Shown here: one piece after another, positions 1 through 7,885 of the stretch | Layout: each line of letters begins with the position of its first letter | Numbering within the stretch: the stretch's first letter is position 1 | Position numbers and translations under genes: made by a program | Notes under the pieces: model-generated | Databases searched by the model: none | Seen by the model: only the letters and a program-made list of their open reading frames with translations | What the model was told of the DNA's origin: nothing | Assembly (NCBI RefSeq): GCF_015686695.1 | Contig: NZ_JADPMR010000004.1 | Span: 1,550,001 to 1,614,000, forward strand | Origin: Vibrio nitrifigilis | GTDB taxonomy: Bacteria; Pseudomonadota; Gammaproteobacteria; Enterobacterales; Vibrionaceae | Length of the DNA: 64,000 bases | Direction of reading: 5' to 3'

Positions 1-465
1 TGAGTTCATTACCTGCTTTAATTCGCCTAGACTCAGTTGCCCAATTAACGCTTTGCTACCAATTAATGGGCTTTTGAATTCACAGCCTTCTTCCCCTTCT
101 AAAGCAAGAATTTCGATAGGAAACGATGGTGATATTCCCTGAGAAAGAAGCATATCAACGGCAGCAAGAGCGCAAGCAATTCCCGCCACACCATCGTATT
201 TGCCTGCATGTCGTACAGAATCAAAATGAGATCCCAAAACTAAAGGCTTATGATTAGAAAGGTCGCTTCCCGCTAATTGGCCATGGATATTCCCCACTCC
301 ATCAGTAAATACAGTAAGTCCTATTTGCTCCATGGTGTCGGCGATGTATTGGCGCGCATGTTTGGCTTGTTCGGTAAGAGGAAACCGAGTCACCCCATCC
401 GATGTTTCTGAAAAACGAGCGAGATCATCGATAAATCGCTCGATTGAAAATAATCCGTTCGGCAC
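1..465 (-). CDS. M20-family amidohydrolase (N-carbamoyl-amino-acid hydrolase/allantoate amidohydrolase type), N-terminal part
   Basis: The reverse strand reads about 155 codons open to the window edge, so the C-terminal part is missing. The visible protein has the metal-site signature GSHFDSVRHAGKYDG followed by LALEGEEGCEF, the pattern of the M20 hydantoinase/carbamoylase branch (binuclear zinc or manganese amidohydrolases that cleave carbamoyl-amino acids, allantoate or ureido compounds). The GTG at 465 is chosen because AAGG lies just upstream and the reading starts shortly before the family's usual N-terminal helix. No partner gene is visible, so the substrate cannot be assigned. Confidence 0.8.
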   Translation of the reverse strand, partial: MPNGLFSIERFIDDLARFSETSDGVTRFPLTEQAKHARQYIADTMEQIGLTVFTDGVGNIHGQLAGSDLSNHKPLVLGSHFDSVRHAGKYDGVAGIACALAAVDMLLSQGISPSFPIEILALEGEEGCEFKSPLIGSKALIGQLSLGELKQVMNS

Positions 466-689
466 AATCCTTGCCCTTTTTCCATAACATAGGCAATCTT
501 TTGCCTAATTGTTCGTATAAGTTCAAGATATGTTCCAATATATCAATAAAAAACTCAAGAAACGTTTCTACACAAAGCGTAAAGGGAGGCATTTTCGAAG
601 AACATTCTGACTGACGACAAAAATGGCGACATTAAAATTAGCTTTAAGACCAGTTACTCTGAGCAAATGGTTATAAAACAACAAACACC

Positions 690-955
690 TATACCCAAAT
701 GACCTCAAGATGCAGGATTCAGAGCTTCATCAACGAGCCTAGGTCAAGCTCAATCACGGCAGGAATGGTCATTCCCTTTTAACGTGATTGGGCGTAGAAA
801 TAGGTTTGTTGATGAGCTCCCAAAGGGCGAGTTTTATTCGCTCCTAGGCTGTGTTACTGATTTTCTACGTAGAATGACTATGTCTTCAAATCGGTGCCTT
901 GCCTAAGAGCGAATACATTCTCGCTGAAACAGCATCTTGAGGTTACTTGGGTATA
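690..955. repeat. MITE-like dispersed repeat, complete copy with inverted ends
   Basis: The left end begins TATACCCAAATGACCTCAAG (690-709) and the right end, read on the other strand, begins TATACCCAAGTAACCTCAAG; over 24 bases the two ends differ at two positions. The 266-bp body has no credible ORF. Related pieces are found at 1076-1161, 21570-21662, 23588-23826 and 31961-32036. It fills most of the gap between the amidohydrolase and the ABC transporter operon. Inference: a non-autonomous element, or a structured intergenic repeat, of the type common in Vibrio genomes. Confidence 0.75.
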
Positions 956-1075
956 ACATAAGCAATTATCAGACAACGAGAAATTGAGTAACGGAGAATA
1001 AAGTGAACGTAAGGAAAGCTCTGAAGCAAGACTCCAGTGAGTTGCTAGGTATTATGACACAATAGACGTCCTTTC

Positions 1076-1161
1076 AAGGTAGAATGGCTCTATCTTCAAC
1101 TCAGTGCCTTAAAAGCGAATACATCCTCACTGAAACAGTATATTGAAGTTACTTGGGTATA
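1076..1161 (+). repeat. Partial copy (right half) of the MITE-like repeat
   Basis: This stretch aligns with the right half of the 690-955 element: the AGAATG..CT.TGTCTTCAA segment, the AAAAGCGAATACAT segment and the terminal TGAAGTTACTTGGGTATA. The left half is missing or unrecognisable. Confidence 0.6.
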
Positions 1162-1168
1162 TAACCAG

Positions 1169-1204
1169 ATAAAAAATAAGGAAAGGCACGACACCTTTCC
1201 TTAT
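1169..1204 (-). terminator. Intrinsic terminator of the FecCD-type ABC transporter operon
   Basis: Perfect 11-bp stem ATAAGGAAAGG / CCTTTCCTTAT with a 7-nt loop, followed on the minus strand by a T run. It sits just past the stop of the ATPase gene. Confidence 0.8.
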
Positions 1205-1229
1205 CTTCATAAATCCGTTTGAAAGCGGT

Positions 1230-1991
1230 TTAACGTCTTTGAAATGCGATATGAACATCACCATCACTTTGGTGACAAATACTCGATTTAACGCCATAGA
1301 CCTGAGCGATTCTCTGCTCAGTAATAACATCCAACGGATGACCACACGCTACAACTCTGCCATGATTTAATAGCAAAACATCCGTGCAGTAATTCACTGC
1401 AAGGTTAAGATCGTGCAATGAAACCACAACGGTCATAGGTAGTGATTCAATCAATGACATTAACTCTAACTGATATTGAATATCGAGATGGTTGGTGGGT
1501 TCATCCAATAATAAGATATCAGGCTGCTGCGCTAGTGCTCTGGCAATCTGACAACGTTGCTGTAAGCCGCCAGAAAGTTGATGCCAATGGTGGTGACGTA
1601 ACTCGGTTAATTGAGTCTGTCTTAAGGCCTGTTCTACCGCTTCTGTGTCTTTTTGAGACCAAGAAGAAAACAGTCCTCTATAAGGTGTGCGCCCTAGCCT
1701 CACTAACGCTTCAACGGTTAAATCCATATCCAGTTGAGAATGTTGCGCCACCAGCGCGACTCGGGTGGCCATTTGATGTTTAGACAGATCGCACACCCGC
1801 TCTTCACCAAGCACTAGATGCGATACAGCCTCTTTCTCTAGCCCCGCTAAAGTACGCAATAATGTTGATTTCCCTGAGCCATTTGGTCCAATAAGTGCCA
1901 GCTTACGGCCAGAATCAAGGTGAAATTGCACATCATGCAGTATGGTGTTCCCTTCACGAGAAATGGTTAAATGTTCGCCATCAATCCTCAT
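1230..1991 (-). CDS. ABC transporter ATP-binding protein, FecE/BtuD type
   Basis: A 253-residue nucleotide-binding subunit that powers import through the FecCD-type permease encoded upstream. Walker A is GPNGSGKST (about residues 35-43), the signature is LSGGLQQR (about 139-146), and Walker B with D-loop is LLLDEPTNHLD (about 160-170), followed by the switch histidine in SLHDLN. The start ATG overlaps the permease stop codon by four bases (ATGA), so the two are translationally coupled. It is the last gene of a three-gene operon closed by the terminator at 1169-1204. The family handles iron siderophores, haem, cobalamin or related chelates; the substrate is not visible from this subunit. Confidence 0.9.
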   Translation of the reverse strand: MRIDGEHLTISREGNTILHDVQFHLDSGRKLALIGPNGSGKSTLLRTLAGLEKEAVSHLVLGEERVCDLSKHQMATRVALVAQHSQLDMDLTVEALVRLGRTPYRGLFSSWSQKDTEAVEQALRQTQLTELRHHHWHQLSGGLQQRCQIARALAQQPDILLLDEPTNHLDIQYQLELMSLIESLPMTVVVSLHDLNLAVNYCTDVLLLNHGRVVACGHPLDVITEQRIAQVYGVKSSICHQSDGDVHIAFQRR

Positions 1992-3016
1992 GCCACTTTT
2001 CCTCGGCTACGATAGAGAATAAAAGCAAATACCGGAGAACCCACCAGTGCGGTTACCACACCAATAGGCAATACCTGATGTGCCACTAAAATTCGTGAGG
2101 TGATATCGGCCAAAATCATAAACTGGGCCCCAATAAGAGCCGCAGCAGGAAGCAGTTTAAGGTGCTGATGACCAACGATAAAACGAGCAATGTGAGGGAT
2201 AACCAAACCGATAAACCCAACAGCACCAATGGTACTGACCATAACCGCTGTAATTAATGCCGTAATCACCAATAGCACGACGCGCAGTAATGTCACATTA
2301 GTCCCTAATGTGCGGGCAATATCTTCACCTAACGATAACGTATCTAACCGTCGTGCAAAAGCGAGCAATAACAAAAAAACAGGAATCACAATCACTAGTG
2401 CCATAACCGCATCTGGCCAGCGAACACTGCTCAAACTGCCGAGTAGCCAGAACATTACGCTACGCGATTGCTCAGCATTGGCGGAGGTACTTACCAAATA
2501 AGCCGTGAATGCATTAAATAATTGCGTTCCGGCAATACCCGCGAGAATAATGCGACTGGGCTCAAACGATAATCCACGCGCCAGTAACATAATCACCAAA
2601 AATGAAGCACATGCTCCCAGAAACGCACCACCTGAAACCGAGATGATTCCACCACCGACTCCAAGCAACATCACCAATACCGCTCCCGTAGATGCGCCAG
2701 CTGAAATTCCTAGAAGATAAGGTTCTGCCAAGGAGTTACGTAATAGAGCCTGTAAGATCACCCCGCATAGTGCTAGGCCAGCTCCGCTGCATGCAGCCAT
2801 CAGTGCACGGCTCATTCGATATTGCCAAATGATCCCTTGCTCCAGAGCGGGTAATGAATAATGCGTAAAGCCCAACCCATTTGTAATGGCCATCCAAGTG
2901 TGAGAAAAGGATACTGGAACATCACCGATTCGCGCAGCCAAGACCATAAGAACAAAGACACTGAGCAAGCTCAGTGTCATAAGTAGCGCGGTGAAAAAGT
3001 TTGATTTTACAACCAC
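1988..3016 (-). CDS. FecCD/BtuC-family ABC transporter permease
   Basis: A 342-residue polytopic inner-membrane permease. Family hallmarks include RALMAACSGAGLALCGVILQALLRNSLAEPYLLGISAGASTG near the N-terminus (split here only by reading, not by sequence) and GAVGFIGLVIPHIARFIVGHQHLKLLP near the C-terminus, the loop that meets the ATPase. The start is a GTG at 3016 with AAGG about eight bases upstream. It lies nine bases after the binding-protein stop and overlaps the ATPase start by four bases. Family members import metal chelates; see the Zur-like box upstream of the operon for a hint towards zinc. Confidence 0.9.
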   Translation of the reverse strand: MVVKSNFFTALLMTLSLLSVFVLMVLAARIGDVPVSFSHTWMAITNGLGFTHYSLPALEQGIIWQYRMSRALMAACSGAGLALCGVILQALLRNSLAEPYLLGISAGASTGAVLVMLLGVGGGIISVSGGAFLGACASFLVIMLLARGLSFEPSRIILAGIAGTQLFNAFTAYLVSTSANAEQSRSVMFWLLGSLSSVRWPDAVMALVIVIPVFLLLLAFARRLDTLSLGEDIARTLGTNVTLLRVVLLVITALITAVMVSTIGAVGFIGLVIPHIARFIVGHQHLKLLPAAALIGAQFMILADITSRILVAHQVLPIGVVTALVGSPVFAFILYRSRGKVA

Positions 3017-3025
3017 GAAAATACC

Positions 3026-4045
3026 TTATTTCATTTGACCAATCTTTTGGCCAATCTGTTCTACTGCATCGACATTACGAAGTGATGGGTTAAGCGACAT
3101 TGCTGGAACCACAATAATGTGATTCTGTTTAATCGCCGTCATCTGTTTAGTCACAGGATCGTTTTTCAAGAAGGCTATTTTCTTTTTGATATCGTCAGCT
3201 GGATATAAACGGCGATCCATTTTAGCCAATACAATGTAATCAGGATTGTCAGCAGCAATGGTTTCCCAACTTACCGCTGGCCACTCTTGGTTAGAATCCA
3301 CTACGTTATCAAGACCAAGGGCATCAGCGATCCACTCTGGAGCACCAGAATTACCTGCCACCCAAGCATCTCCTTTTAAACGTGAACTTGAGAACCAGAA
3401 AACGACTTTGGTGTCTTTAGCCTTCAGGGCTGAGCTATTCGCCGCCTTCTGCGCTTTTTCGATACGTTGTGCTAGCTGGGCGTTAAGTGTTTTACCTTGA
3501 GCTTCAACATTAAAGATTTTTGCCAAATCTGTAATTTCTCGATACAGTAAATCTACGCTGAAAGGCACGCTACGCGCACCATCACTGTTTGAACTATCGG
3601 TTAAACCTTTACCAACACAGTCGCTTGGCGAAATCCAAGTGTGCACACCTAGATCTTCAAACTGACCACGAGTCGCCACTTCACCCTGTTTACCCACATG
3701 ATACGTGTATTGAGCTTCGACTAAATCAGGTTTCTGACCAAGAACGGCTTCAAAACTTGGCGAGTTATCAGATAAACGCTTTAGAGACGTTGCATCTTGT
3801 GAATAGGCTTTTGGCAAAGGACCAAACCAAACCGAAGTACCAACAATTTTGTCTTTCAGGCCAAGAGCTAGCATCAATTCGGTTTCATGCTGGCCAATAG
3901 TGACCACGCGCTCAGGCGCATGCTCATAGGTATTTTTCTGACCGCAATTATCAATAGTAAAAGGATAGTGAGTTGCAAAAGCGGAAGTACTAGCAGTAAG
4001 AGCTGCTGCCGCAAAAAGTGTTGAGCTAAGTAATTTATAAGACAT
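3026..4045 (-). CDS. Periplasmic substrate-binding protein of a FecCD-type ABC importer
   Basis: The start is the ATG at 4045, which gives a typical Sec signal peptide (MSYKLLSSTLFAAAALTASTSAFA); the longer reading from 4090 would bury it. The mature part begins with TIDNCGQ and has the two-lobed binding-protein pattern: APERVVTIGQHETELMLALGLKDKIVG, then KPDLVEAQ, and late PDYIVLAKMD. Cysteines in the mature chain are few. It is first in the operon with the permease and ATPase. From memory, binding proteins with this TIDNCG...APERVV layout accompany Zur-regulated or cobalamin-type ABC importers; this is recall, not a search. Substrate: metal chelate or cobalamin-like, unresolved. Confidence 0.85.
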   Translation of the reverse strand: MSYKLLSSTLFAAAALTASTSAFATHYPFTIDNCGQKNTYEHAPERVVTIGQHETELMLALGLKDKIVGTSVWFGPLPKAYSQDATSLKRLSDNSPSFEAVLGQKPDLVEAQYTYHVGKQGEVATRGQFEDLGVHTWISPSDCVGKGLTDSSNSDGARSVPFSVDLLYREITDLAKIFNVEAQGKTLNAQLAQRIEKAQKAANSSALKAKDTKVVFWFSSSRLKGDAWVAGNSGAPEWIADALGLDNVVDSNQEWPAVSWETIAADNPDYIVLAKMDRRLYPADDIKKKIAFLKNDPVTKQMTAIKQNHIIVVPAMSLNPSLRNVDAVEQIGQKIGQMK

Positions 4046-4056
4046 ATGTTCCAATA

Positions 4057-4073
4057 TTGTTATGTTATAACAT
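4057..4073. promoter_or_regulatory. Candidate Zur operator
   Basis: TTGTTATGTTATAACAT contains a perfect GTTAT-N3-ATAAC inverted repeat and differs little from the gamma-proteobacterial Zur consensus ATGTTATANTATAACAT. It lies 12-28 bases before the binding-protein ATG, where a bound repressor would block transcription or initiation. Confidence 0.5.
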
Positions 4074-4309
4074 TTCACAAATAATTCCATTAATAAAAAT
4101 ATGAGTCAAGAAAAACACATTTTTATTAATAGTGAAGTAAGCATTAACATGACAAGACAGGTGATATATCACACTGATTAAAATCAACTTTGCGTTAGAA
4201 ACACGTAAAAAACCCTCTACAAGTTCGGTCTAAAAACCAAAAATAGGGACGATATGAATGGAGCTAATCGCTGAACCAGCGACTCTGTTGATTTGAGTAA
4301 CCGCTACAG

Positions 4310-5059
4310 TTAGTCCGACAGGTGAATACCATAGCGTTTATAAATACGTTTAATCTCTCCGTTCTCAACCATCTCAGAGACTTTTTGATTAAAAGCGGGC
4401 GCTAAAGGATGGTTTTTAGGCATACCGTAATAATTACTTATAATGTTTGCGTGTATATACTTCGCTTGTTTGTAAGCGTTAAATCCCATCAATGAAAATT
4501 CTGCGTCCAATGAAGATTCATCTAACACAATGATCGCATCGATACGTTTAGCTTTAAGCAATCGTGATAGATTAAAATCATCGTTCATTACCACTTTGTT
4601 GATACGTTTATCTTGATCAAAACGCTTAAAATAGGCGGTGCCACGCTTAACGCCAATCGTCAAATTATACAGATCGTCATAAGTGCTGATCTTAGGTCCA
4701 GAAGTTAATGTCACAAAGGTTATATTTTTTACTTGTCTGGTAATTGGACCAACATAGCGGATAAATTCTTCTCGTTGTGCAGTTCGAATAACTCTCGGTA
4801 CGATATCAGTCGTACCATGTTTTAAGTTACTTATACTACGAATGAATGGGACAGAATTCCAAGTCACCGAATGTCCTAGCTCTTTTGCTGCTTGGTCAAT
4901 AATGTCTTTGAGAGGACCACTTAACTGGTGAGTAGTCGCATCAATCACCATTTCCGGAGGACGAGGACGAAAATCAGCATTTAACTCTTGTGCGTTGGCG
5001 ATAAGAGATAACAAAGTGATCAAAACAGTCTTGGTACAGAGTGCAATCAACTTACTCAT
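4310..5059 (-). CDS. Periplasmic solute-binding protein, SBP_bac_3 family (orphan)
   Basis: 249 residues with an N-terminal signal peptide (MSKLIALCTKTVLITLLSLIANA). The rest fits the small amino-acid-type periplasmic binding fold: GPLKDIIDQAAKELGHSVTW, the DIVPRVIRTAQREEFIRY segment, YDDLYNLTIGVKRGTAYFKRF, and a C-terminal MVENGEIKRIYKRYGI helix. No permease or ATPase gene is adjacent, and it faces the same way as the dsdA gene upstream but is separated from it by 178 bases. Many Vibrio orphans of this type are sensory or accessory rather than transport proteins. Ligand unknown. Confidence 0.8.
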   Translation of the reverse strand: MSKLIALCTKTVLITLLSLIANAQELNADFRPRPPEMVIDATTHQLSGPLKDIIDQAAKELGHSVTWNSVPFIRSISNLKHGTTDIVPRVIRTAQREEFIRYVGPITRQVKNITFVTLTSGPKISTYDDLYNLTIGVKRGTAYFKRFDQDKRINKVVMNDDFNLSRLLKAKRIDAIIVLDESSLDAEFSLMGFNAYKQAKYIHANIISNYYGMPKNHPLAPAFNQKVSEMVENGEIKRIYKRYGIHLSD

Positions 5060-5185
5060 TACATCTTCTTCAAAAGTGATGATAAATTGATTGAAGTATA
5101 GGCAGAGTTTGTAGGCGTCAGCATAATCCTGATGTGATTAAGCACTCATTTTTTATGGGTCAATACCATTGGATTAGCCGGTAAA

Positions 5186-5217
5186 ATGGCAAAGGTACGT
5201 CTTCGCATCTTTGCCAT
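5186..5217 (-). terminator. Probable terminator after dsdA
   Basis: Nine-base perfect stem ATGGCAAAG / CTTTGCCAT; on the minus strand it is followed by TTTTA. It lies 19 bases past the dsdA stop. The T run is short, so termination may be partial. Confidence 0.5.
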
Positions 5218-5236
5218 GAGGTTTAATGACAAACCG

Positions 5237-6571
5237 CTATTTCAATGCAGCAATCGCCTTTGCCATATAGTGATCCATCTCACTGTCAGGAACCATTCCG
5301 CCCCCTGTTGCCCAAATCAGATGCGTAATATTATCTGGATTCACATTCTCTACGTGCTTACAACGCTGCGGTTGCTCACTCAACCAAAGCGGACCACCAA
5401 TCCCCGCTAACGCTGAAGGTTCTAACTTCAACTGCTCACTTTGATTTAATAAAGCAAGCCATTCAAATAGTTGGTTGTCATCAACGGTATAGAATCCATC
5501 TAAAAGGTGCTCCATTGCACGCCCTACAAATCCTGATGGTCGGCCAACTGCCAGTCCATCCGCTTCAGTCACGTTATCCATTCCGATGTCGTTGACCGAA
5601 ATGTGTTCATGCTCATCGGTCATCACACCCAGCAGCATACACGGAGAATGAGTCGGTTCAGCAAACACACAATGTACATGATCACCAAAAGCCATTTTTA
5701 AACCAAATGCAACACCACCGGGTCCACCACCGACACCACATGGTAAATACACGATAAGTGGGTGTTCACTATCCACTTGTATTTTTTGCTCTTGAAATTG
5801 TTGTTTAAGACGCTCACCGGCTACAGAATAGCCGAGAAAAAGATGCTTCGAATTTTCATCATCAATAAAGAAACAACTCGGATCTTGTTCAGCTTGTTGG
5901 CGGCCATTTTCAACAGCGATACCGTAGTCATCTTGATATTCAATCACTTCAACACCACGATCGCGTAACATGGCTTTTTTCCATTCGCGCGCGTCTGCTG
6001 ACATATGTACCGTGACTGCAAAACCTAATTTGGCGCTCATGATTCCAATGGATAACCCCAGATTTCCAGTTGACCCCACCACGATGGTGTATTGACCTAA
6101 TAATTGACGGACTTGAGGGGAAAATAACTGGCTGTAATCATCTTGTTCGGTTATTACCCCTGCTTTTAAAGCAATAGCCTCAGCATGAAACAATACCTCG
6201 TAAATGCCGCCCCGCGCTTTAATCGATCCTGAAATCGGTAAAGCATTATCGAGCTTCATTAATAGTGAACCTGATATTGCACAATCATAATACCGTTCAA
6301 GCGCATCTTTCATATTAGGGATTGCAACCAATGGGGATTCAATAATACCTTTAGTTGAAGCCGTTTCAGGAAAGGCCTTAACTAAATAGCTCGCAAACCT
6401 CGTTAAGCGATCACTGGCTTGTTGGATATCTTGATGATCTAGGCCAACATAGGGTAAACCTTGTTCGAGAGTAGTCGACTTAGGATTAGACCAATATAGA
6501 GGAGTATAACTTCTTAGTTGCTTAATTATGGGGAATGCAATTTCCCATTCTGATACTGTCCGAGTTGTCAT
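5237..6571 (-). CDS. dsdA: D-serine ammonia-lyase (D-serine dehydratase)
   Basis: A PLP enzyme that converts D-serine to pyruvate and ammonia in the cytoplasm. Near-continuous similarity to the E. coli enzyme is recognisable: YVGL near residue 41, LPISGSIKARGGIYEVL with the PLP-binding lysine at residue 118, VGSTGNLGLSIGIMSAKLGF, the glycine-rich PCGVGGGPGGVAFGLK phosphate-binding loop, and WATGGGMVP near the end. Starting at the ATG at 6571 (AAGGA nine bases upstream) gives 444 residues and puts the lysine at 118, as in E. coli; an upstream TTG at 6580 is less likely. No dsdC regulator or dsdX permease is adjacent, so regulation and uptake must lie elsewhere. Confidence 0.95.
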   Translation of the reverse strand: MTTRTVSEWEIAFPIIKQLRSYTPLYWSNPKSTTLEQGLPYVGLDHQDIQQASDRLTRFASYLVKAFPETASTKGIIESPLVAIPNMKDALERYYDCAISGSLLMKLDNALPISGSIKARGGIYEVLFHAEAIALKAGVITEQDDYSQLFSPQVRQLLGQYTIVVGSTGNLGLSIGIMSAKLGFAVTVHMSADAREWKKAMLRDRGVEVIEYQDDYGIAVENGRQQAEQDPSCFFIDDENSKHLFLGYSVAGERLKQQFQEQKIQVDSEHPLIVYLPCGVGGGPGGVAFGLKMAFGDHVHCVFAEPTHSPCMLLGVMTDEHEHISVNDIGMDNVTEADGLAVGRPSGFVGRAMEHLLDGFYTVDDNQLFEWLALLNQSEQLKLEPSALAGIGGPLWLSEQPQRCKHVENVNPDNITHLIWATGGGMVPDSEMDHYMAKAIAALK

Positions 6572-6660
6572 CGCTATCAATCCTTTGCTTCGACGCGAAA
6601 TAGTCTTTCCATTAGAGCAAGAGTTGATGATTCTGACAAATCTACTTCGTCATAAAATAT

Positions 6661-6690
6661 AAAAAAAGGCACTATCATCAGTGCCTTTTT
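6661..6690 (-). terminator. Intrinsic terminator after ribB
   Basis: Stem AAAAAGGCACT / AGTGCCTTTTT around ATCATC, ending in a T run on the minus strand. It is near-symmetrical and could also act on plus-strand transcripts. Confidence 0.85.
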
Positions 6691-6708
6691 GCTATTCAAA
6701 GATAAAAC

Positions 6709-7365
6709 TTATGCCAGTTTTAAATCTTTTTCCATACGGTATGACACCATATCTTCAATCGTAAGAACGGGCAGCTGATGCTCCTTACCAAATGCGACAA
6801 TTTCGGGTGCCTTTGCCATGGTGCCATCAACGTTGGTTACTTCACACAATACGCCAAATGGCGTTAAACCTGCCATTTGCATAAGGTCAACAGTACCTTC
6901 TGTATGACCACGACGAGTCATAACACCACCAGCTCGAGCACGTAGAGGGAATACGTGACCTGGGTGAGCTAAATCTTCTGCTTTTGCTTCAAAGCGACCT
7001 GCCGTTTTAATCGTGGTGACACGATCTTTAGCAGAGACACCAGTGGTCACTCCTTCTTTCGCTTCAATTGAAATAGTAAAAGCAGTTTGGTTTTTACTGT
7101 CATTCACTTCAACCATAGGTGGTAGATTGAGTTTAGTTGCGTGGGCATCACTCATACACAAGCAGACAATTCCGCTACATTCGCGAATCATCAGGGCCAT
7201 TTGAGCGTCAGTTAAATGCTCAACAGAATAGATAAGGTCACCTTCATTTTCACGGCTCTCATCATCAAGTAACAATACACCGCGACCTTCACGCAATGCT
7301 TCAAGAGCATTTTCAACACGGCTAATAGGATCGCCAAATTCGGCAAGTAAAGAAGACTGATTCAT
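6709..7365 (-). CDS. ribB: 3,4-dihydroxy-2-butanone 4-phosphate synthase
   Basis: 218-residue monofunctional enzyme that converts ribulose 5-phosphate to 3,4-dihydroxy-2-butanone 4-phosphate and formate, the four-carbon precursor for riboflavin. Metal and substrate motifs are DDESRENEGDLIYS (about residues 34-47) and, later, HPGHVFPLRARAGGVMTRRGHTEG, typical of RibB. There is no fused GTP cyclohydrolase II domain. AGGAG sits seven bases before the ATG. An FMN riboswitch precedes the gene, so it is expected to be shut down by FMN independently of any other riboflavin genes; none are nearby. Confidence 0.97.
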   Translation of the reverse strand: MNQSSLLAEFGDPISRVENALEALREGRGVLLLDDESRENEGDLIYSVEHLTDAQMALMIRECSGIVCLCMSDAHATKLNLPPMVEVNDSKNQTAFTISIEAKEGVTTGVSAKDRVTTIKTAGRFEAKAEDLAHPGHVFPLRARAGGVMTRRGHTEGTVDLMQMAGLTPFGVLCEVTNVDGTMAKAPEIVAFGKEHQLPVLTIEDMVSYRMEKDLKLA

Positions 7366-7487
7366 GGTTATACTCCTAACGAATACCAGAATCAGGGCTT
7401 ATGAGGGATAAAGATCAAAAACTTAGCAATGCGTAATACTCACTCGTTTATGACACAAGTGAACACCACAATGCTGATGTGTCTATC

Positions 7488-7626
7488 ATTCTCTCTCATC
7501 CGGACTATAACCGTCGGCTCTGGCTTCTCACCAGATCTGCTTGACCTCAATAGAACACTATTGAGCGCTCGTGGGCTCACCTATAAGGTATACCACCGGT
7601 GGGGAATTGCACCCCGCCCTGAGAAT
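7488..7626 (-). promoter_or_regulatory. FMN riboswitch (RFN element) controlling ribB
   Basis: On the minus strand the conserved blocks occur in order: ATTCTCAGGGCGGGGTG, AATTCCCCACCGGTGGT, GAGCCCACGAGC, a variable hairpin built on CTCAATAG / CTATTGAG, AGATCTGGTGAGAAGCCAGA, GCCGACGGTTATAGTCCGGAT, and the closing GAGAGAAT that pairs with ATTCTC. All five peripheral arms of the RFN fold can be drawn. It ends about 120 bases before the ribB ATG. Confidence 0.95.
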
Positions 7627-7842
7627 AAATACAAATTCTAACATGTATGTTACCCCCACTTATTCATCGTGGGATAACTGCAGTAATGGTATGCCTTTAC
7701 CTACAACTTGAAAAGAGAAAACCACTAACCACATGGCAATAATGACTTTTGTTTGATCTTATCAGGGGAAAAACGCAAAAACGATAACAAGCAATGACAA
7801 ATATAACTGCCTGTATTGACTATTTTATGGGTTTCTGAAATG

Positions 7843-7870
7843 AAAAAGGGTATCCGAAGATACCCTTTTG
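7843..7870 (-). terminator. Intrinsic terminator of the chemoreceptor gene
   Basis: Stem AAAAGGGTATC / GATACCCTTTT with a four-base loop, T run on the minus strand, 15 bases after the chemoreceptor stop. Confidence 0.85.
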
Positions 7871-7885
7871 AATATTGCGCGATAG

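Noticed and set aside
7429..7641. Plus-strand ORF over the ribB leader
   Set aside because: It is the complement of the FMN riboswitch.
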